Origin: Aurelia coerulea
Taxonomy: Eukaryota > Cnidaria > Scyphozoa > Semaeostomeae > Ulmaridae
Direction: 5' to 3'
Length of the DNA stretch: 64,000 nt
Assembly: GCA_039566865.1 (NCBI GenBank)
Contig: CM076949.1
Location: 3,928,501-3,992,500 of the forward strand
Positions 33,471-46,379 of the stretch are shown in pieces; positions within the stretch are counted from its first letter, which is position 1; each line of letters starts with the position of its first letter. Made by a program: the position numbers and the translations under genes. The notes beneath the pieces are model-generated. The model was not told the DNA's origin. It searched no databases and saw only the letters and a program-made list of their open reading frames with translations.

Positions 33471-34010
33471 GATTTTGTAATACAATAGTACGAGTTGCTT
33501 TTGTTGACACCTCAATTCAAAGCGATTAGCGATCACAGACAAAGGAAATTCTATCAACCAGTAATTCAAAGAAACAAAGCCGCAAAATTTTCTCTGAAAC
33601 CTAGGTAGCTAGCTCGCTCGCTGTGCATTCCAGAAATTATTTTTAAGGACAGACATGAGCATAGATCGAAAGAAGAAGGATATATCTACACATCTGCCGC
33701 AGGCATTTTATTTCTTTGGTCCAGAAGCTGCGCAGTAAATGTTTTGATAACACCCAAAAAATAAGAGAATTGAATCGCCTCCTGAACGGCTTTTGAACCA
33801 AACAAATAAAATGCCCGCGGCAGATGTGTAAATGCATCCTTCTTCTTTCGATCTACGCTCATGTTTGCCCTTAAAAACAGTTTCTGGAATGCACAGCGAG
33901 CGAGCTAGCTACCTGGGTTTCAAAGAAACTTTTGCGGCTTTGTTTGTTAACTGGTTGATAGAATTTCCTTTGTATCGCTAATCGCTTTGAATTGAGGTGT
34001 CAACAAAAGC
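33471..34010. mobile_element. Foldback element, copy 3 (right end truncated)
   Basis: Begins ACAAGGGCAGATTTTGTAAT. Two inverted arms surround a loop with CACCCAAAAAATAAGAGAA. The right arm stops after GGTGTCAACAAAAGC, so the final 30 bp or so are lost. Confidence 0.78.
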
Positions 34011-34324
34011 TAAAGTCTGCTTCAAGATGAGTAAATGCCTTCGAATAAAGTAATCGATGATTTTCGCATGAGCAAAGTTCCATCATGGCAAGTCTCATGT
34101 AACATCTACTTTGAGACAGAGTTTAATTGAGTCAGGGAATATTCTGAAGATACATATCTGGGAGAAGACAGAGAAGCCCCAATTTGGTCTAAACATTATA
34201 CAGCATGTGTTCCTATGTCATTTCTTAGATCATGAGCTTTAAAGAGCAATTGTCCCCCAGGGTCCTTTTCGGGCACGCCATAATTTCAGACTGTCCGAAA
34301 ATCAAAGTTGGTCTTAACGAGAAC

Positions 34325-34632
34325 CCCGGGGGGTGGGGGGGGTACATAACATATTTATTGTACGGGTATGTGCCGCCCATATGGGTGGGTTTTTGGGCCC
34401 AAAATTCTCTAAACAAGGGTCCTTTTTCGGCAGATTTTCCATAAACATGGGTGTGGTTTCGCTGAAATTTGCAAAAAATGGTTAAAATGGGCAGTTTTCC
34501 GCCAAAATTCATCATAAAAGTGGGTATCAAAAGCAAGTTTCGGTAATTAGAAGGGGGTAGCTTTCTGAAAACCGGGCGGCAGACCCCCGTCCATCCTCAA
34601 GTCATGTACCCCCCCCCCCCCCCCCCCCCGGG
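34325..34632. mobile_element. G-tract MITE, copy 6
   Basis: Starts CCCGGGGGGTGGGGGG and ends with an unusually long run of Cs followed by GGG. It is flanked by an exact 8-bp duplication ACGAGAAC (34317-34324, 34633-34640). Subterminal inverted words are GTACGGGTATGTGCCGCCC and GGGCGGCAGACCCCCGTCC. Internal repeats are weak but contain AACAAGGGTCC, AACATGGGTGT and AAAGTGGGTAT. Confidence 0.87.
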
Positions 34633-34644
34633 ACGAGAACATAG

Positions 34645-35372
34645 ATCCCAAGTGCAATAGTTGAACTGATTGAGCAGTTCAACCAAAGTAAATTTGTCTT
34701 GAAAGAACAACAAGTCAACCAAAGTCAGACTTTTCTATCAGTTTTCTATTTCAGTGTTGATCCATAATTCTTCCCAAATTTGGTTTTCAGACGGCCTGAG
34801 ATCGCTGCCTGCTTGCAAAGGACTCTGGGTGGAAATAGCTCTTTGAAATTAGATTACCACTGGTGTGTGTAAAGCAAAATCTTTTGCTTAAATAGCCTAG
34901 TAGTTTGTGGCTTTGCGAAAGAGTAACTCTGAAACAAAACTGAGAATCTTAGAAAAATAAAGAGGCTTAAACCCTTCTCTAAGGTATAGAGATAACAACC
35001 ATTGAAGGGACGCAGATGATTTGGAATGATTCTAACCGATGAAATATAGATGAACTTTTTAATCAATTCAAGGAGCAGAATTTCGAGGAAGAATTTGTTT
35101 ATGAAAAACAAAACCAACGACATTCAAGTGTTCAAAGTTAGAGTAGAAGCAGAGGGAGTATTGTCCTGGTGTATAGTTTTGAAGGTAAATCGTTTTAAGA
35201 ATATATATACAGTATATAAATCGTTCAGCTCGACTCTTCTGCCATTATTATTATGTAGCAAAGCTTTTTTGAGTGTCGGAAAATGGCGGGCAAGGCTTGG
35301 ATTTCTGAGCTTGGGGGAAGCCAACAAAGAAATTGTAGAAAAAAATATGTTTACAATTTAGAGGGGCATTGA
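34645..35372. other. Noncoding, no recognised feature
   Basis: No gene supported; the ORFs here are short and show no family features. Confidence 0.4.
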
Positions 35373-35877
35373 GAGTTAGGCAACATAGGGCTCAAATCTT
35401 TCAAATCTTTAAAATGGTGGGTGTAAAATTATATGGCATTTTCCTTTGAATTGAATGGCTTATGAGGAATTTATGGTACTTTCCTGTAAATCTGCCGTGG
35501 AAATTTTTTGATATCTTGATTTCTTTCAAAATGGCGGCAACTTAATCTTTTTTGAAAAAAATCATGAAAAATTAAAAAAAAAAGATTAAATCATCAGAAA
35601 CCCTAAACCAAATAGAGGAAAAATGATATAACCTTCAAGAAAACCATATTCTATGAAGGTCTACAATATAGTGGCAAGCAGGAATTTGTAGCTTTTCTGG
35701 TTTAGGATTTAGAAATTTGATGATGTCATAGCATCAACTTTGATAAATGCTGCCATTTTGAAAGTAATCAATATGTCGATAAATTTCTACGACAGATTTA
35801 CAGCAAAACCCCTAAGTTCATTCCAAGCCATCTATTTCAAAGAAAACTGTAATAGAATTTTACACCGACCTTTTTAA

Positions 35878-38258
35878 GGTAGGTCACCAGTCGAAAATCT
35901 ACTTTTGAAACTATAAGGTATAAAAAGTGTTACAGTACGCATTTATAGTAAATTTGCCATGCTGATATCGAATCTTCAATCAGAATCTTAATTTGATAAT
36001 TGGTTTCCATGGAAACGATAAAACAATGCTTTGCAACTGGCGTTGCTTTCGCATATCCCCATTTCATGAATATACTTAGGAGCATTGCTTGCTTGGTATC
36101 AAATTGTTCCTTAGGGCATGGAGAGTGCAGCAAAGTCATTTCTGTCAATTTAGTGCAATGGGGGATGAAATGACAGTCATACATAATATTTTAAGATTTA
36201 TGTCATTTGGATTCAGATTTCAAGTGCTGACACTGGAAACTCCATATAATACACACAAACTATCAGTGTTTTGCTGCACTCTCCATACTCTTAGCTTCAG
36301 AATGGTATATAGACATCCTTTCTAGACAGTCAAACAACAAAATGGCGATCTGCGAAACATGCGCACATACAGCAAAAAGCATGTTTTGAGAAATAGAGCC
36401 TTAAAGTTTGTGAAGTGAGAATTTTGTCACATAAGATGTAGGTACTCTGTTAAACTTTCCTAATTACACTTAGCAACCAACACCTTACAAACCTAGTCTG
36501 AAAAATTTAGTCCACAAAGCCTTGAAAAAATGTCAAGAAAATGTCCCAGCAATGAAGTGACTCCTTTGCGGTCTTTTGTTTTTTGCTCTTGAGTCAGGTT
36601 CTTGAATTTTAATTGTTTTCTCCTTTTTTTTTATTTCTGCAGAGCTTGCTTTTTCTGCTTTAGATAGCCTTTTGAGACTTGTTTTTCTTGACCTTTCTTC
36701 CATATAACTACCAGCCTTTACAGAGAGCGCTCTGATGGGACACTTTTAAAAGTTTCACCCAGAATGGAAAACTGGCATATCGCTAGTGCCACTGGAGTTC
36801 TCAATGGAATTCCTCCTTGCAAATATGGTCTTGGGACACAATTTTCAAATGATGTTATGAAGAGATTTGTTGGGGTTCTGTGTTTTACTCCTTGAGCACC
36901 GCTTCAACAGACCATCATCTATCAAACATTGATACATAACATTGGTGCAAGCTTTCTCCCAATATCTGGGGGCAAGGTTTCATATGCTCATTATATGGCT
37001 CCCAATCTTCTGTCTCCAAGAATGCTTGAATGCCTTCTTTGTCAGGAACAACACCAATGTCCATGTGTGCGTCCCTGATGGCTTGCCTTGATTCAGCAAA
37101 CTATTACCTTGAAAGTCTCTTTGCCTTCATTTTGAAGCTTTGAGTGATTGTTGGTGTAGGCATTCTGAGGCAGGTGATTAGGCATGTTCATGGTCCCACT
37201 CCACTCAATCACCAACTGGCTTGCACGCAACCTGCTCATCTATTGCCTTTCTGCAGGAAGGACATGAAACCTGTCCTCTTAAAGAAAAGCCATGGTTTCA
37301 TGGTAGGAATCTAGCACAAATTGTAGGCCTACTCTGAGTGACAAGTTGGGCAGGCAGGCTAACTTGCTCATTATGTATCTTTCAAAAGTAAAAGTTGCAT
37401 AAAAAATAGCAGTCAGCTGTATCTTCTCAGTCCCTTGAAGGCCTCAATGGCTTAGATAACTGTTCTGCTGATATGCCAAAGGCTTCAACTTGAGCTTCTT
37501 TGCTGTGGCTGATCCTCACCAAGTAGAATGATATGATGGCCTATTTCTTCCTGTCGCCCTTCCACTGTTTTCGCATCTTTCTTCGCTGTTCTTCGGCTTA
37601 GATTTGCATTTTCCCAATGACCTGTGTATCGATACTTCGTCCTAAATTTAACTTTCTTCATGGTACCAACAAAATGCACGATTTCAAAGGTTAAAATCAC
37701 TAAACTGGACGATTGGCATGTGAATTTCAACCACTCTGAACTATCTGCTCGTTGTTTTGCTTCGCCATGGCGAAAACAGCTGATTTTGACAGTTGTGTGA
37801 TTCCTTTCAACCAATCAATGAAGCGATAAATTAGAATTGGCCAATCAGCTTCAGCTACATCAAGACTGTCTTTAATTAGTGCTACAGTGCATTGTTTTCT
37901 GACCAGTAGCAAGCTCAATTTCATGGCGTAAAGACGAAACCATACAATGAAACGTTTCATGGATGGAAAGAGCGTGTTTCGCGCTTTCGAACGGTGTATT
38001 GGGCCTAAGCACCTGATGAACACACAGCAAACTGAAACGGGACTGAAACCCACAGTATTTAGGCAAGACAAGGACACTTTACTACCCCTTTTGAGTTACC
38101 TAGGGTCACAAAATGGGGATTTTCACCCCACAAACAATGGTTTTATTCTAAGTAATGTTTATTTTCGGAAACTATTGTAACTGAAGAACCTTTTTAGCAA
38201 AAAAACCAAAATTCAAAATTTTTGGCCGAAACGACGAATTTTCGACTGGTGACCTACC
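35878..38258. mobile_element. Kolobok-like DNA transposon (TTAA target)
   Basis: A 2381-bp element with identical 20-bp ends GGTAGGTCACCAGTCGAAAA, flanked by TTAA (35874-35877, 38259-38262). A paralogous site at 25283 carries a single TTAA without the element, which demonstrates insertion and duplication. The interior holds a broken minus-strand transposase of Mutator-like type. TTAA targets and this transposase type together suggest the Kolobok superfamily; piggyBac is the alternative for the target site but not for the protein. Confidence 0.75.
36745..37662 (-). pseudogene. Decayed Mutator/Kolobok-like transposase
   Basis: Three minus-strand blocks, in different frames or separated by stops, line up in order. 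An N-terminal basic block is MKKVKFRTKYRYTGHW (start about 37662). Next is EWSGTMNMPNHLPQNAYTNN (about 37140-37200), then RDAHMDIGVVPDKEGIQAFL with ETEDWEPYN (about 36975-37075). Last comes the family signature CSRSKTQNPNKSLHNII followed by WKLCPKT (about 36840-36905). The CxxGxTQNxNESLxxxxWxxCPKT pattern is characteristic of Mutator-like transposase domains in animal elements. At least two frame changes and several stops, including TGA after FKVIVC and TAA near 36750, make it non-functional. It is the former coding region of the 35878-38258 element. Confidence 0.7.
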
Positions 38259-38410
38259 TTAAAGATTTAAGCCCTATGTTGAGTTAGGCTTTACCACTGG
38301 GCGACTAAACCCATTCAAATGAATGTTGCAAACTCGCCATGAAAAATGATTGCGTAAGAAACGATGATGGGTCTGAGTGTCTTCTTTGCTCTATTTATAG
38401 AGAAACCTAT

Positions 38411-38990
38411 CGGCCCATCGGGTGTCCCAAAAAATGTATACGGATCTGGTTGACTCTAGCGATGTGAATTTAGCTTCAATCAATGTCTAATCACACTAAA
38501 AATGCTCCTCGATAGTAAACTTGAACATGGGTATCTCGTTTGTTGGTATTGGTGCTTTGAGAGCAGACATATTATTCTTGAAAGCTCAAATTTGCCTCTT
38601 CTTGCAAACCAGGGTTTTAGCCTTTTGGCCTAAGCAAATTCTTAAGGCACAGCAAATAAATCAACGATAACCTTGATAAGATTTGAGCAATATTACATCT
38701 TGTGTTATTCTGTTTTCCAAAAGTCACCCCCCAGGTACTCATTGGACAATTTCTTAATTTTTCATTAATTTCAGTCCTTAATTTTGATGTGCCTCAGGAA
38801 CTTACTTAGGCCAAAAGGCCAAAGATCTGGTTCGCAGGTGGACGCAAAATGGAGCTTTCAAGATTGATATTCCTGTTCTCAAAGCACCAATACCAACAAA
38901 CGAGGTATCTATGTTCAAGTTGATAAGTTTAATTTGAACAATTCATTTGAAAGAATAGGATAGGGACATTGTAAACGATTGATTCTAAAA
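38411..38990. mobile_element. Mariner-like MITE remnant
   Basis: One end reads CGGGTGTCCCAAAAAATGTA. Inside, an inverted pair (ACTTGAACATGGGTATCTCG, TGTTGGTATTGGTGCTTTGA) faces its complement at about 38860-38925. The opposite terminus cannot be found, so it is probably truncated. Confidence 0.5.
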
Positions 38991-39020
38991 TTATGCAAAA
39001 ATTCGACGCCATCAAGAAGA

Positions 39021-39021
<1 letters not shown>

Positions 39022-39054
<33 letters not shown>
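39022..39054. repeat. (ATCA)n microsatellite
   Basis: About eight perfect copies of the tetranucleotide ATCA. Confidence 0.9.
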
Positions 39055-39055
<1 letters not shown>

Positions 39056-39299
39056 GAAATCCCTGATAAATTCAATAGACAAAAATTGTACTATGAAAAG
39101 GATGCTATTCTTAAACATCTGCTCCTGTTAAAGGGATCATTTTGCTTTTCCCACAAATCGCTATCATAAATGAAATTTACTTGAAAATAACTAGAAATGT
39201 AAAGAAAACATTTATCAATTAAATGAACATTTGCTGTTAATTTAAACAAGGATAATACCGTATAGATTGAAATGACATAGGAAGCCACAGGCAAACGAC

Positions 39300-41400
39300 T
39301 ACTATATTCTCTAATCCAGATTCTAAATGCAGTCTTGCTATGGATTGAGATCTATTCTAAGAAGATAAGAGATTAAACAAACACTCAACGTTGCTTTAAA
39401 ACAACATACCAAATGAGCTATTGATTGGATTGACATGGCAATGGCATGTAAAGTTTGGTAAACAACTTCTTGACTCGCAAATCCAGATTCCAAATGCAGT
39501 GAAGTGAAATCTTGCATTGGATTAAAATCTATTTCAATAAAATGAGAGATAAAATGAACACACATAGTCATAGTTGTTATAAACTCAGACATGAAATGAG
39601 GTATTGATTAAAAGGGCGTGGGAAGTTAGGTAAACAACTTCTACACTCGCAAATCCAAATGCAGTGAAGTGAAATCTTGCATTGGATTAAAATCTATTTC
39701 AATAAAATGAGAGATAAAATGAACACACCAAGTTGTTGTGAACTAAGATATGAAATGAGGTATTGATCAAACGGGCTTTGGAAGTTAGGTAAGCAACTTG
39801 TACACTCGCAAATCCAAATGCAGTGAAGTGAAATCTTGCATTGGATTAAAATCTATTTCAATAAAGTGAGAGATAAAATGAACACACATAGTGATAGTTG
39901 TGAACTCAGATATGAAATGAGGTCATCAAAATTGATTGAAGTGAAAACGGGCTTTGGAAGTTAGGTAAGCAACTTGTACACTCGCAAATCCAAATGCAGT
40001 GAAGTGAAATCTTGCATTGGATTAAAATCTATTTCAATAAAGTGAGAGATAAAATGAACACACATAGTGATAGTTGTTACTCAGACATGAAATGAGGTAT
40101 TGATTAAAAGGGCGTAGGAAGTTAGGTAAACAACTTGTACACTCGCAAATCCAAATGCAGTGAAGTGAAATCTTGCATTGGATTAAAATCTATTTCAATA
40201 AAGTGAGAGATAAAATGAACACACATAGTGATAGTTGTTTACTCAGACATGAGGTATTCATCAAAAGGGCTTAGGAAGTTAGGTAAGCAACTTCTACACT
40301 CGCAAATCCAAATGCATTGAAGTGAAATCTTGCATTGGATTAAAATCTATTTCAATAAAGTGAGAGATAAAATGAACACACCAAGTTGTTGTGAACTAAG
40401 ATATGAAATGAGGTATTGATCAAACGGGCTTTGGAAGTTAGGTAAACAACTTCTACACTCGCAAATCCAAATGCAGTGAAGTGAAATCTTGCATTGGATT
40501 AAAATCTATTTCAATAAAATGAGAGATAAAATGAACACACCAAGTTGTTGTGAACTAAGATATGAAATGAGGTATTGATCAAAAGGGCTTGGGAAGTTAG
40601 GTAAACAACTTCTACACTCGCAAATCCAAATGCAGTGAAGTGAAATCTTGCATTGGATTAAAATCTATTTCAATAAAGTGAGAGATAAAATGAACACACA
40701 TAGTGATAGTTGTTATAAACTCAGACATGAAATGAGGTATTGATCAAAAGGGCTTAGGAAGTTAGGTAAACAACTTCTACACTCGCAAATCCAAATGCAG
40801 TGAAGTGAAATCTTGCATTGGATTAAAATCTATTTCAATAAAATGAGAGATAAAATGAACACACAAAGTTGCTGTGAACTAACGATATGAAATGAGGTAT
40901 TGATCAAAAGGGCGTGGGAAGTTAGGTAAGCAACTTCTACACTCGCGAATCCATATTCCAAATGCAGCGAAGTTGAAGTGAAATCTTTAAATCTATTTCA
41001 ATAAAATGAGAGATAAAATGAAAATAAATTTTAGGATGTCATTTTTTGTAAGATCACAAATAGACGTAAATTTTGGGGGATTAAAATCTATTTCAAGAAG
41101 ATGAGAGTTTAAAGGAGAAAACTTAACGTTGCTTAAACTAAAATATCAAAGAAGTTAGGTAAAGAACACACATATTCGCTAATCCTGATTCCAAATGCAG
41201 TCTTGCAATGGATTAAGATATACTTCAAGAAGATGAGAGATTGAGCGAACACTTAACGTTGTTATAAACTAAGGCATTAAAGTAGGCATTGATTTAAATT
41301 ACTTGAGAAGTTTGGTAAACAACTCCTACACTCATTAATCCAGACTCAAAATGCAATGAAACCTTGCAATGGATTAAAATCTATTCCAAGAAAATTCGAT
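39300..41400. repeat. Satellite array, about 160-bp monomers
   Basis: Monomers share CTCGCAAATCCAAATGCAGT, GAAGTGAAATCTTGCATTGG and ATTAAAATCTATTTCAATAA. This last block starts at about 39521, 39686, 39845, 40021, 40182, 40339, 40498, 40657 and 40822, so spacing is 157-176 bp. The central nine monomers are nearly identical; the outer ones (near 39340, 41070, 41211, 41372) are strongly diverged, the usual pattern of array-edge decay. Monomers fall into two subtypes, marked by CACACATAGTGATAGTTGT or CACACCAAGTTGTTGTGAAC. Confidence 0.93.
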
Positions 41401-44085
41401 AAATCACTACGATGTTTCTTAAAAGATTATCCCGCTCCTGTCACCATCTACCAAGTGGTCAAGACAGTAGTAAGACTCGAGATTCGAGAACTTATGAACT
41501 TCATTCAGCTCATCAATAAAAGCTAAAAGCAACGACGAGGGCAGGGCAAAGTCCAGCCTAACCTAACTCAATACGAGGCTAATTAAAGATGACAATTCTT
41601 TACTGCACATAGTAACAAGATTTAGTCAATGCTTTCTCAAATGTGACCTCATGAGGAACAGATCGTTCGATTGATTATTTTATCATCCATCCTATATGCC
41701 TAGCAATGTTTGATTGAACACCTTGAATCTCTAGAGCCGTTTTGCATGCCAATTTCACGTGATATTTCATGTGATCACTTTGGTAATTAGGTGACCATTA
41801 GGTGGCAAGGAGTAATCTAAGCAGACTGATGACTTACTTGCGGTTGCACTTTCGGAGTTGAAATGTTAGTTTGCACGTGATCAGTTAAATTCTGCCAATC
41901 ACAGGGCGCTCTTCGAGGCTCTTCGTCAGCATCGTGTCAGCATATTTTGATAGAATGTATACGCGGCCGGCTCGTACGCGGCTGTACTTACATGGACAAA
42001 TTGCATTTAACATATGTTGATGTTCAAGAATAGATTGAATTTGGCCAGCTTTTAGAATCCTTTTGTGAGAACTGTCGCAAACAGCGGACGAAAGTTTGGG
42101 TTGTCTTCGGACGGAATTTTGCAAAATGATGTATGAAAACTGCATCATTTAGACATTTAGCCCCTCTTGTCGGAAGATTTCTGGCACCATCCCTGCATTC
42201 AACTAGGATAATGCTCGTAATTGTGGCAAATATTCTAAAAACACACAAACAAAAAGTGACAATGAAGTGATATTTGACATAAGCATTGGTAGACACTTGA
42301 TGAAATTATCTTCACAATAAGATTAATAACTGTAGCAACACCAAACGAAACAAGTTCTCTTGCCTTGAGATATAATCCTATCAATTTATCTAAACTTATT
42401 TCTTTGGCAATTGAATTGCTGTTTATATGATACAGTATGCAAATTTCATCAATTTTAATTTTAATCATTACAAATTAAAATAGATAAAGATTATTTCAAA
42501 CACAAATTTTCTTCTTTTTCTCTGAAGCAAAAATCTTTTGAATGACAGAACTCTTTTCAGGCTCTTTCTTTTCATTTTCAGCAAATTTACTAAATAACAT
42601 TGGTGTTTGAAAGCTTACATTGCAATGATATTTTGCTCCGTACAGTTTTGTTTATAAAACTACAAATGTTAAGGAAATAGAAACGATTTGACAGTGTACA
42701 AAGAAATTGTGGAAATCTACGCGAAACAAGTGTCTATTTTCAATCAATTCTGTCTTTTGAAGTTCCTCATAGAAAAATCGAAGAATAATCAAGCTTTGAG
42801 AGATAAACGTTTTAATGAAACCTTTAATCGAAGCTATGAAATGCCACCCTTTCTCTTGAAATCTATGGCTTTTAACGCACAACAGTTCTGAATATAGTGA
42901 GAAAGTGAATGAAACTATAGGAAAGAAACAGTTTTGACTGTGAATTATTTCTTCGCAAAACGTCAAAGAATAGAGTCGCAGAAAATTTCACTCTTTTCTT
43001 GGGCAATCTCGTATCTCGAAATGCTTGTGTTTTTGACACCAAAAAGTCTCGAATCGAAAACAAATGTGGGGCCTTATCAGTTTTTGACAAGGGCTATTCT
43101 CCTAGTTTTGACATTTTTGACATTCAACATTTTTATTAATCAATGGAGCTTTCACGAGCTTTCACCCTTCATACGAAAATTCTTGTCTTTTTACACAAAA
43201 CCTGACAAAACATTTTCAAAATAGAACAAAATTAAGTACATCACAGTCCTTAACGGAGAACGTTTTTCTTCGTGAAACGATTACGTTAATCAATGAAAAG
43301 AAATGTCACCCTTCTTCGAAAATTTCCCATTCATCAAATAATAAACAGTACCAAAGTAGAAACCAGTTGATTGAGGTCATTAAGAAAAAATTAGCCAGTT
43401 TTATAGTGACTTCAAAAACGACCAACAAATGCAACAGAGTGAGTGTAAATGATTTACTTTTTTGCTCAGATGTACAATATAGTACATTCTTGAAGCTTTG
43501 AGAAAAATTTTGGCAAAACAAACAGTGGAAAAACGATTAACTTGAATGTGAAACTATATTTCATTAATTGGTCTTGCTGTTTTGAAATTATGAGCGATTT
43601 TGCTTGGAAATCTTCATGAAGATGGTTCAAGAAGGACTATAAAAGCCGGTCAAATTCATTCTGTTTTGCACTAATGAAAAATGAAGCTGCAAGTTAAGGT
43701 AGTTTGTAACCAAACAATTGCCCCTTGATAATTTTGAGTGTAGGTCTAAAAGTCTAGAACTACGAATGGTAACTAAAATAATCTTGTATTTGGTTGCAAG
43801 CTTCCTTGAGACATCACATAATTAGAAAAAAAGAGAACTACTAAAATATACACATACAGAAGGGATTTGGGTGCTCTATTGAAGGATATGAGTAACCTTC
43901 AATCAAAGCGATCTGTGTCAAAAATATACTTGACAGTTAAATTTGAAATTTATTTGTTGGCTTCCAATGGCAAATCTTCATACTCCACGATATAAACTGG
44001 CCAGACATTTTTATCTTGCTGAGGTCTTTTTCCCGCAATTGAGCATTTTAAAATCTCATGCAAGCTGTGGCATCACAGTCTGATC
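41401..44085. other. Noncoding, no recognised feature
   Basis: About 2.7 kb with several short ORFs (up to about 100 codons) but no domain signatures, splice-supported exons or repeat ends that I can identify. Confidence 0.4.
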
Positions 44086-44094
44086 TGTTCCCCC

Positions 44095-44189
44095 TAGAAT
44101 TGCCCCAAGTCTATTTCGTCAAGAAAAACTGTTTACTATCAGATGGATAGACTTATTACAGTTGACGAAATAGACTTGGGGCTAGTCTA
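44095..44189. mobile_element. Short palindromic MITE related to the 4467 element
   Basis: Ends TAGAATTGCCCCAAGTCTAT / ATAGACTTGGGGCTAGTCTA, extending through TTCGTCAA. The CCAAGTCTATTTC core is the same as in the termini of the 919-bp Mutator-like element at 4467-5385. Confidence 0.6.
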
Positions 44190-44205
44190 GTTTCACCCAT
44201 ATCTA

Positions 44206-44746
44206 CCGGGTGTCCCAAAAAAGTACTCCTGTTTAAAAAATCACCAAAAATTGATTATAAAACCTTTGATAAAATTTTCTTTCTAAGTTGTTTTTCAAAG
44301 ACCTAAACATTTTCATAGAGGATACAATGTTTGCTTTTGGTGCAGCAAGGTAGAACAATTACACGTTGAAAACCCTTATTTTGAGCTATAGTTTTTAAAC
44401 AAAATACTCAATTTTGCCCAAGAGTCCAAATTTTCGATTCTTTATCATCACTGAAGTCTCTAATGATAGTGTGTATTTCTTTCTGTCATTTATGGCCAAA
44501 CTAGAAGCTTTACATGCACAAAGAAATTGATCTGGCCATCATCAGTGCTTTTTGCAGTATGATTCAAAACAGGTAGCCCTAAAAAGAGCTAAATCCGCTA
44601 ATTTTGAAACAAATTACAAGAGTAACTATATATTGGATAGAAATTTGGTCCTTGATCTACTTGACAAAAAAAGAAAATTGAAAATCGGCGGTGTAATCAA
44701 ATTTTGATGATTTTTCAAACGGGAGTACTTTTTTGGGGACACCTGG
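44206..44746. mobile_element. Mariner-like MITE (TA target)
   Basis: Ends CCGGGTGTCCCAAAAAAGTA and TACTTTTTTGGGGACACCTGG (imperfect), with TA on both sides. The arms continue inward for about 40 bp (CTCCTGTTTAAAAAATCACC against GATGATTTTTCAAACGGGAG). No ORF. Confidence 0.8.
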
Positions 44747-44749
44747 TAG

Positions 44750-46370
44750 CCAAGATAGAAGATACAGACTTACAGGCTTCCAAAGCAAAATACTTAGGTC
44801 TCACTCTTCCACGGATCGGCGAGAAAGCAACAAAGAAATCCTTATCTACCGGCTTTGATCTTTCAAAATTCCTCACATAAGATCAGAGTTAACTCTGATA
44901 AAATCAACTTGGCGCTTTTGTAATCCAAACTCAGTTAAGTACCGTACCAAAATATCGGCGATCCCAAAAAATTTTAACCTCAACGACTCTCTAACAGTTT
45001 GTTGCGAGAGGCTACAACATTTTTTGACCCCACTTGCTACTTTTACTATCAAATATTAAAATTGTGGATGGAATTCATTTGATAACATTCAATGTTTAGA
45101 CCTCTGAAAACAGTTTATACCTGTGTATCGCATGCAAGTCCCGGAGACAAAATTTTCGACGACCTAGGAAACCTAACTTCTCGTCCCAAGTTACAGCCTG
45201 ATCTTGAGTCTTCATTGTAATGGGCAGTGTGCAACTATGGCGAATGTATTAAGCTTCCCCCTTGTCCTCTTCATAGGGTGATATGTGCACAGGCCTAAAC
45301 TAGACTTAATACATTCGTCATAATTCGCTCCATTGCTGGACTTCTCCAAGTCTTCAAGTTTCATCAGTAGATTCGAGTCGATTTAGCCATAAAAATTCAA
45401 AAGGTAAAGGGCGCTGAATCGACTGATCGACTGATGAAAGAAAGTGAGACGTGCACAAGTCTACTACTCTTCCTTGACGGACTGATAATTGCTACAACTA
45501 CGACTCATCATTAAACTATTCTAACAATCGACCAGAAACTGATGAACCTCGGTCTGATGCGGGTGCCAAAAGCTTTGGCAAGTCAACACGATTCTCAATT
45601 CATCGATTCTAAGATACTTCAAATTCATGCTTCATTAATGTTGTAGAGAAAATAAAGCATGAAACTAAACTGTTACTGCGAGGTAGCCAGTCTAGGCCTA
45701 AAATCATTTTGGTGAAAAGTTCTTCGCTACCATCTTTCAATGCTCTTAAAAAGAATTTCCTTTAAAAGGATATGAGGCTAAAACTTTGCCCAAACTTAAG
45801 CATGCTCCAGGAGTATCCACTGTCTTGGAGCATCCAGCAGACAAATTGGAGAAGAAAATTTCGTGTATTCAGTCAACTGGTGTACTACTGCTCAAGGCAA
45901 CGCCAACTCGATGGGTCATATTAACAGACAGGCAAGTTCTAATTGCTTTAAAATCAGCCAAGTTTGATAAACAGAAACTTTGTTGTTGTTTCACCCAAGT
46001 CACTTGAAATCGAATTCGACCTGTCCGGACAGGGTTTCACTAGCTATTTTCAGTCTTAAATGTACATATTGATTGACATTCAACCACTTTTTTAAAAGAG
46101 AGCTGATGTTTGTAACTAACACAGCAGGCTCGTTTTCTGCTTACAAGCTTCTTGTGATTGTATAAAGCAGACAAGACAAACAAACTGTTATGGGTTGAGC
46201 CTTGCGACAATGCTGTTACCTGCCCTATTAATTTTTTAACATTGCTTCATGAACATTTTCCATACACTAGTGGAATTTGTTTCCTCTTCTTGCTTGGTAT
46301 AAAGTAAACACCCTTGCATAAGAACTTACGGGCTGAAATTGTTTTTATCAGGCTACCATCTTTGGTGCTA
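44750..46370. other. Noncoding, no recognised feature
   Basis: No gene supported. A pair of inverted AATGTATTAAG / CTTAATACATTCG words occurs at 45243-45315. Confidence 0.4.
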
Positions 46371-46379
46371 TTTATATGG

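Larger units (their letters stand above)
35381..38280. mobile_element. hAT-like MITE split by a TTAA element
   Basis: Outer ends CAACATAGGGCTCAAATCTT and AAGATTTAAGCCCTATGTT are inverted, with flanking GAGTTAGG at 35373-35380 and 38281-38288 (8 bp, or 7 bp if the final G belongs to the end). Second inverted words AATGGTGGGTGTAAAATT / AATTTTACACCGACCTTTTT lie inside. Without the insert at 35878-38258 the host is about 515 bp. Confidence 0.78.

Noticed and set aside
39300..41400. CRISPR-like array
   Set aside because: Repeats and the sequence between them are both conserved, the unit is about 160 bp and the context is eukaryotic; it is a satellite.
42652..43521. Cluster of 70-104 codon ORFs on both strands
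   Set aside because: No domain, splice or repeat support; consistent with chance in AT-rich DNA.
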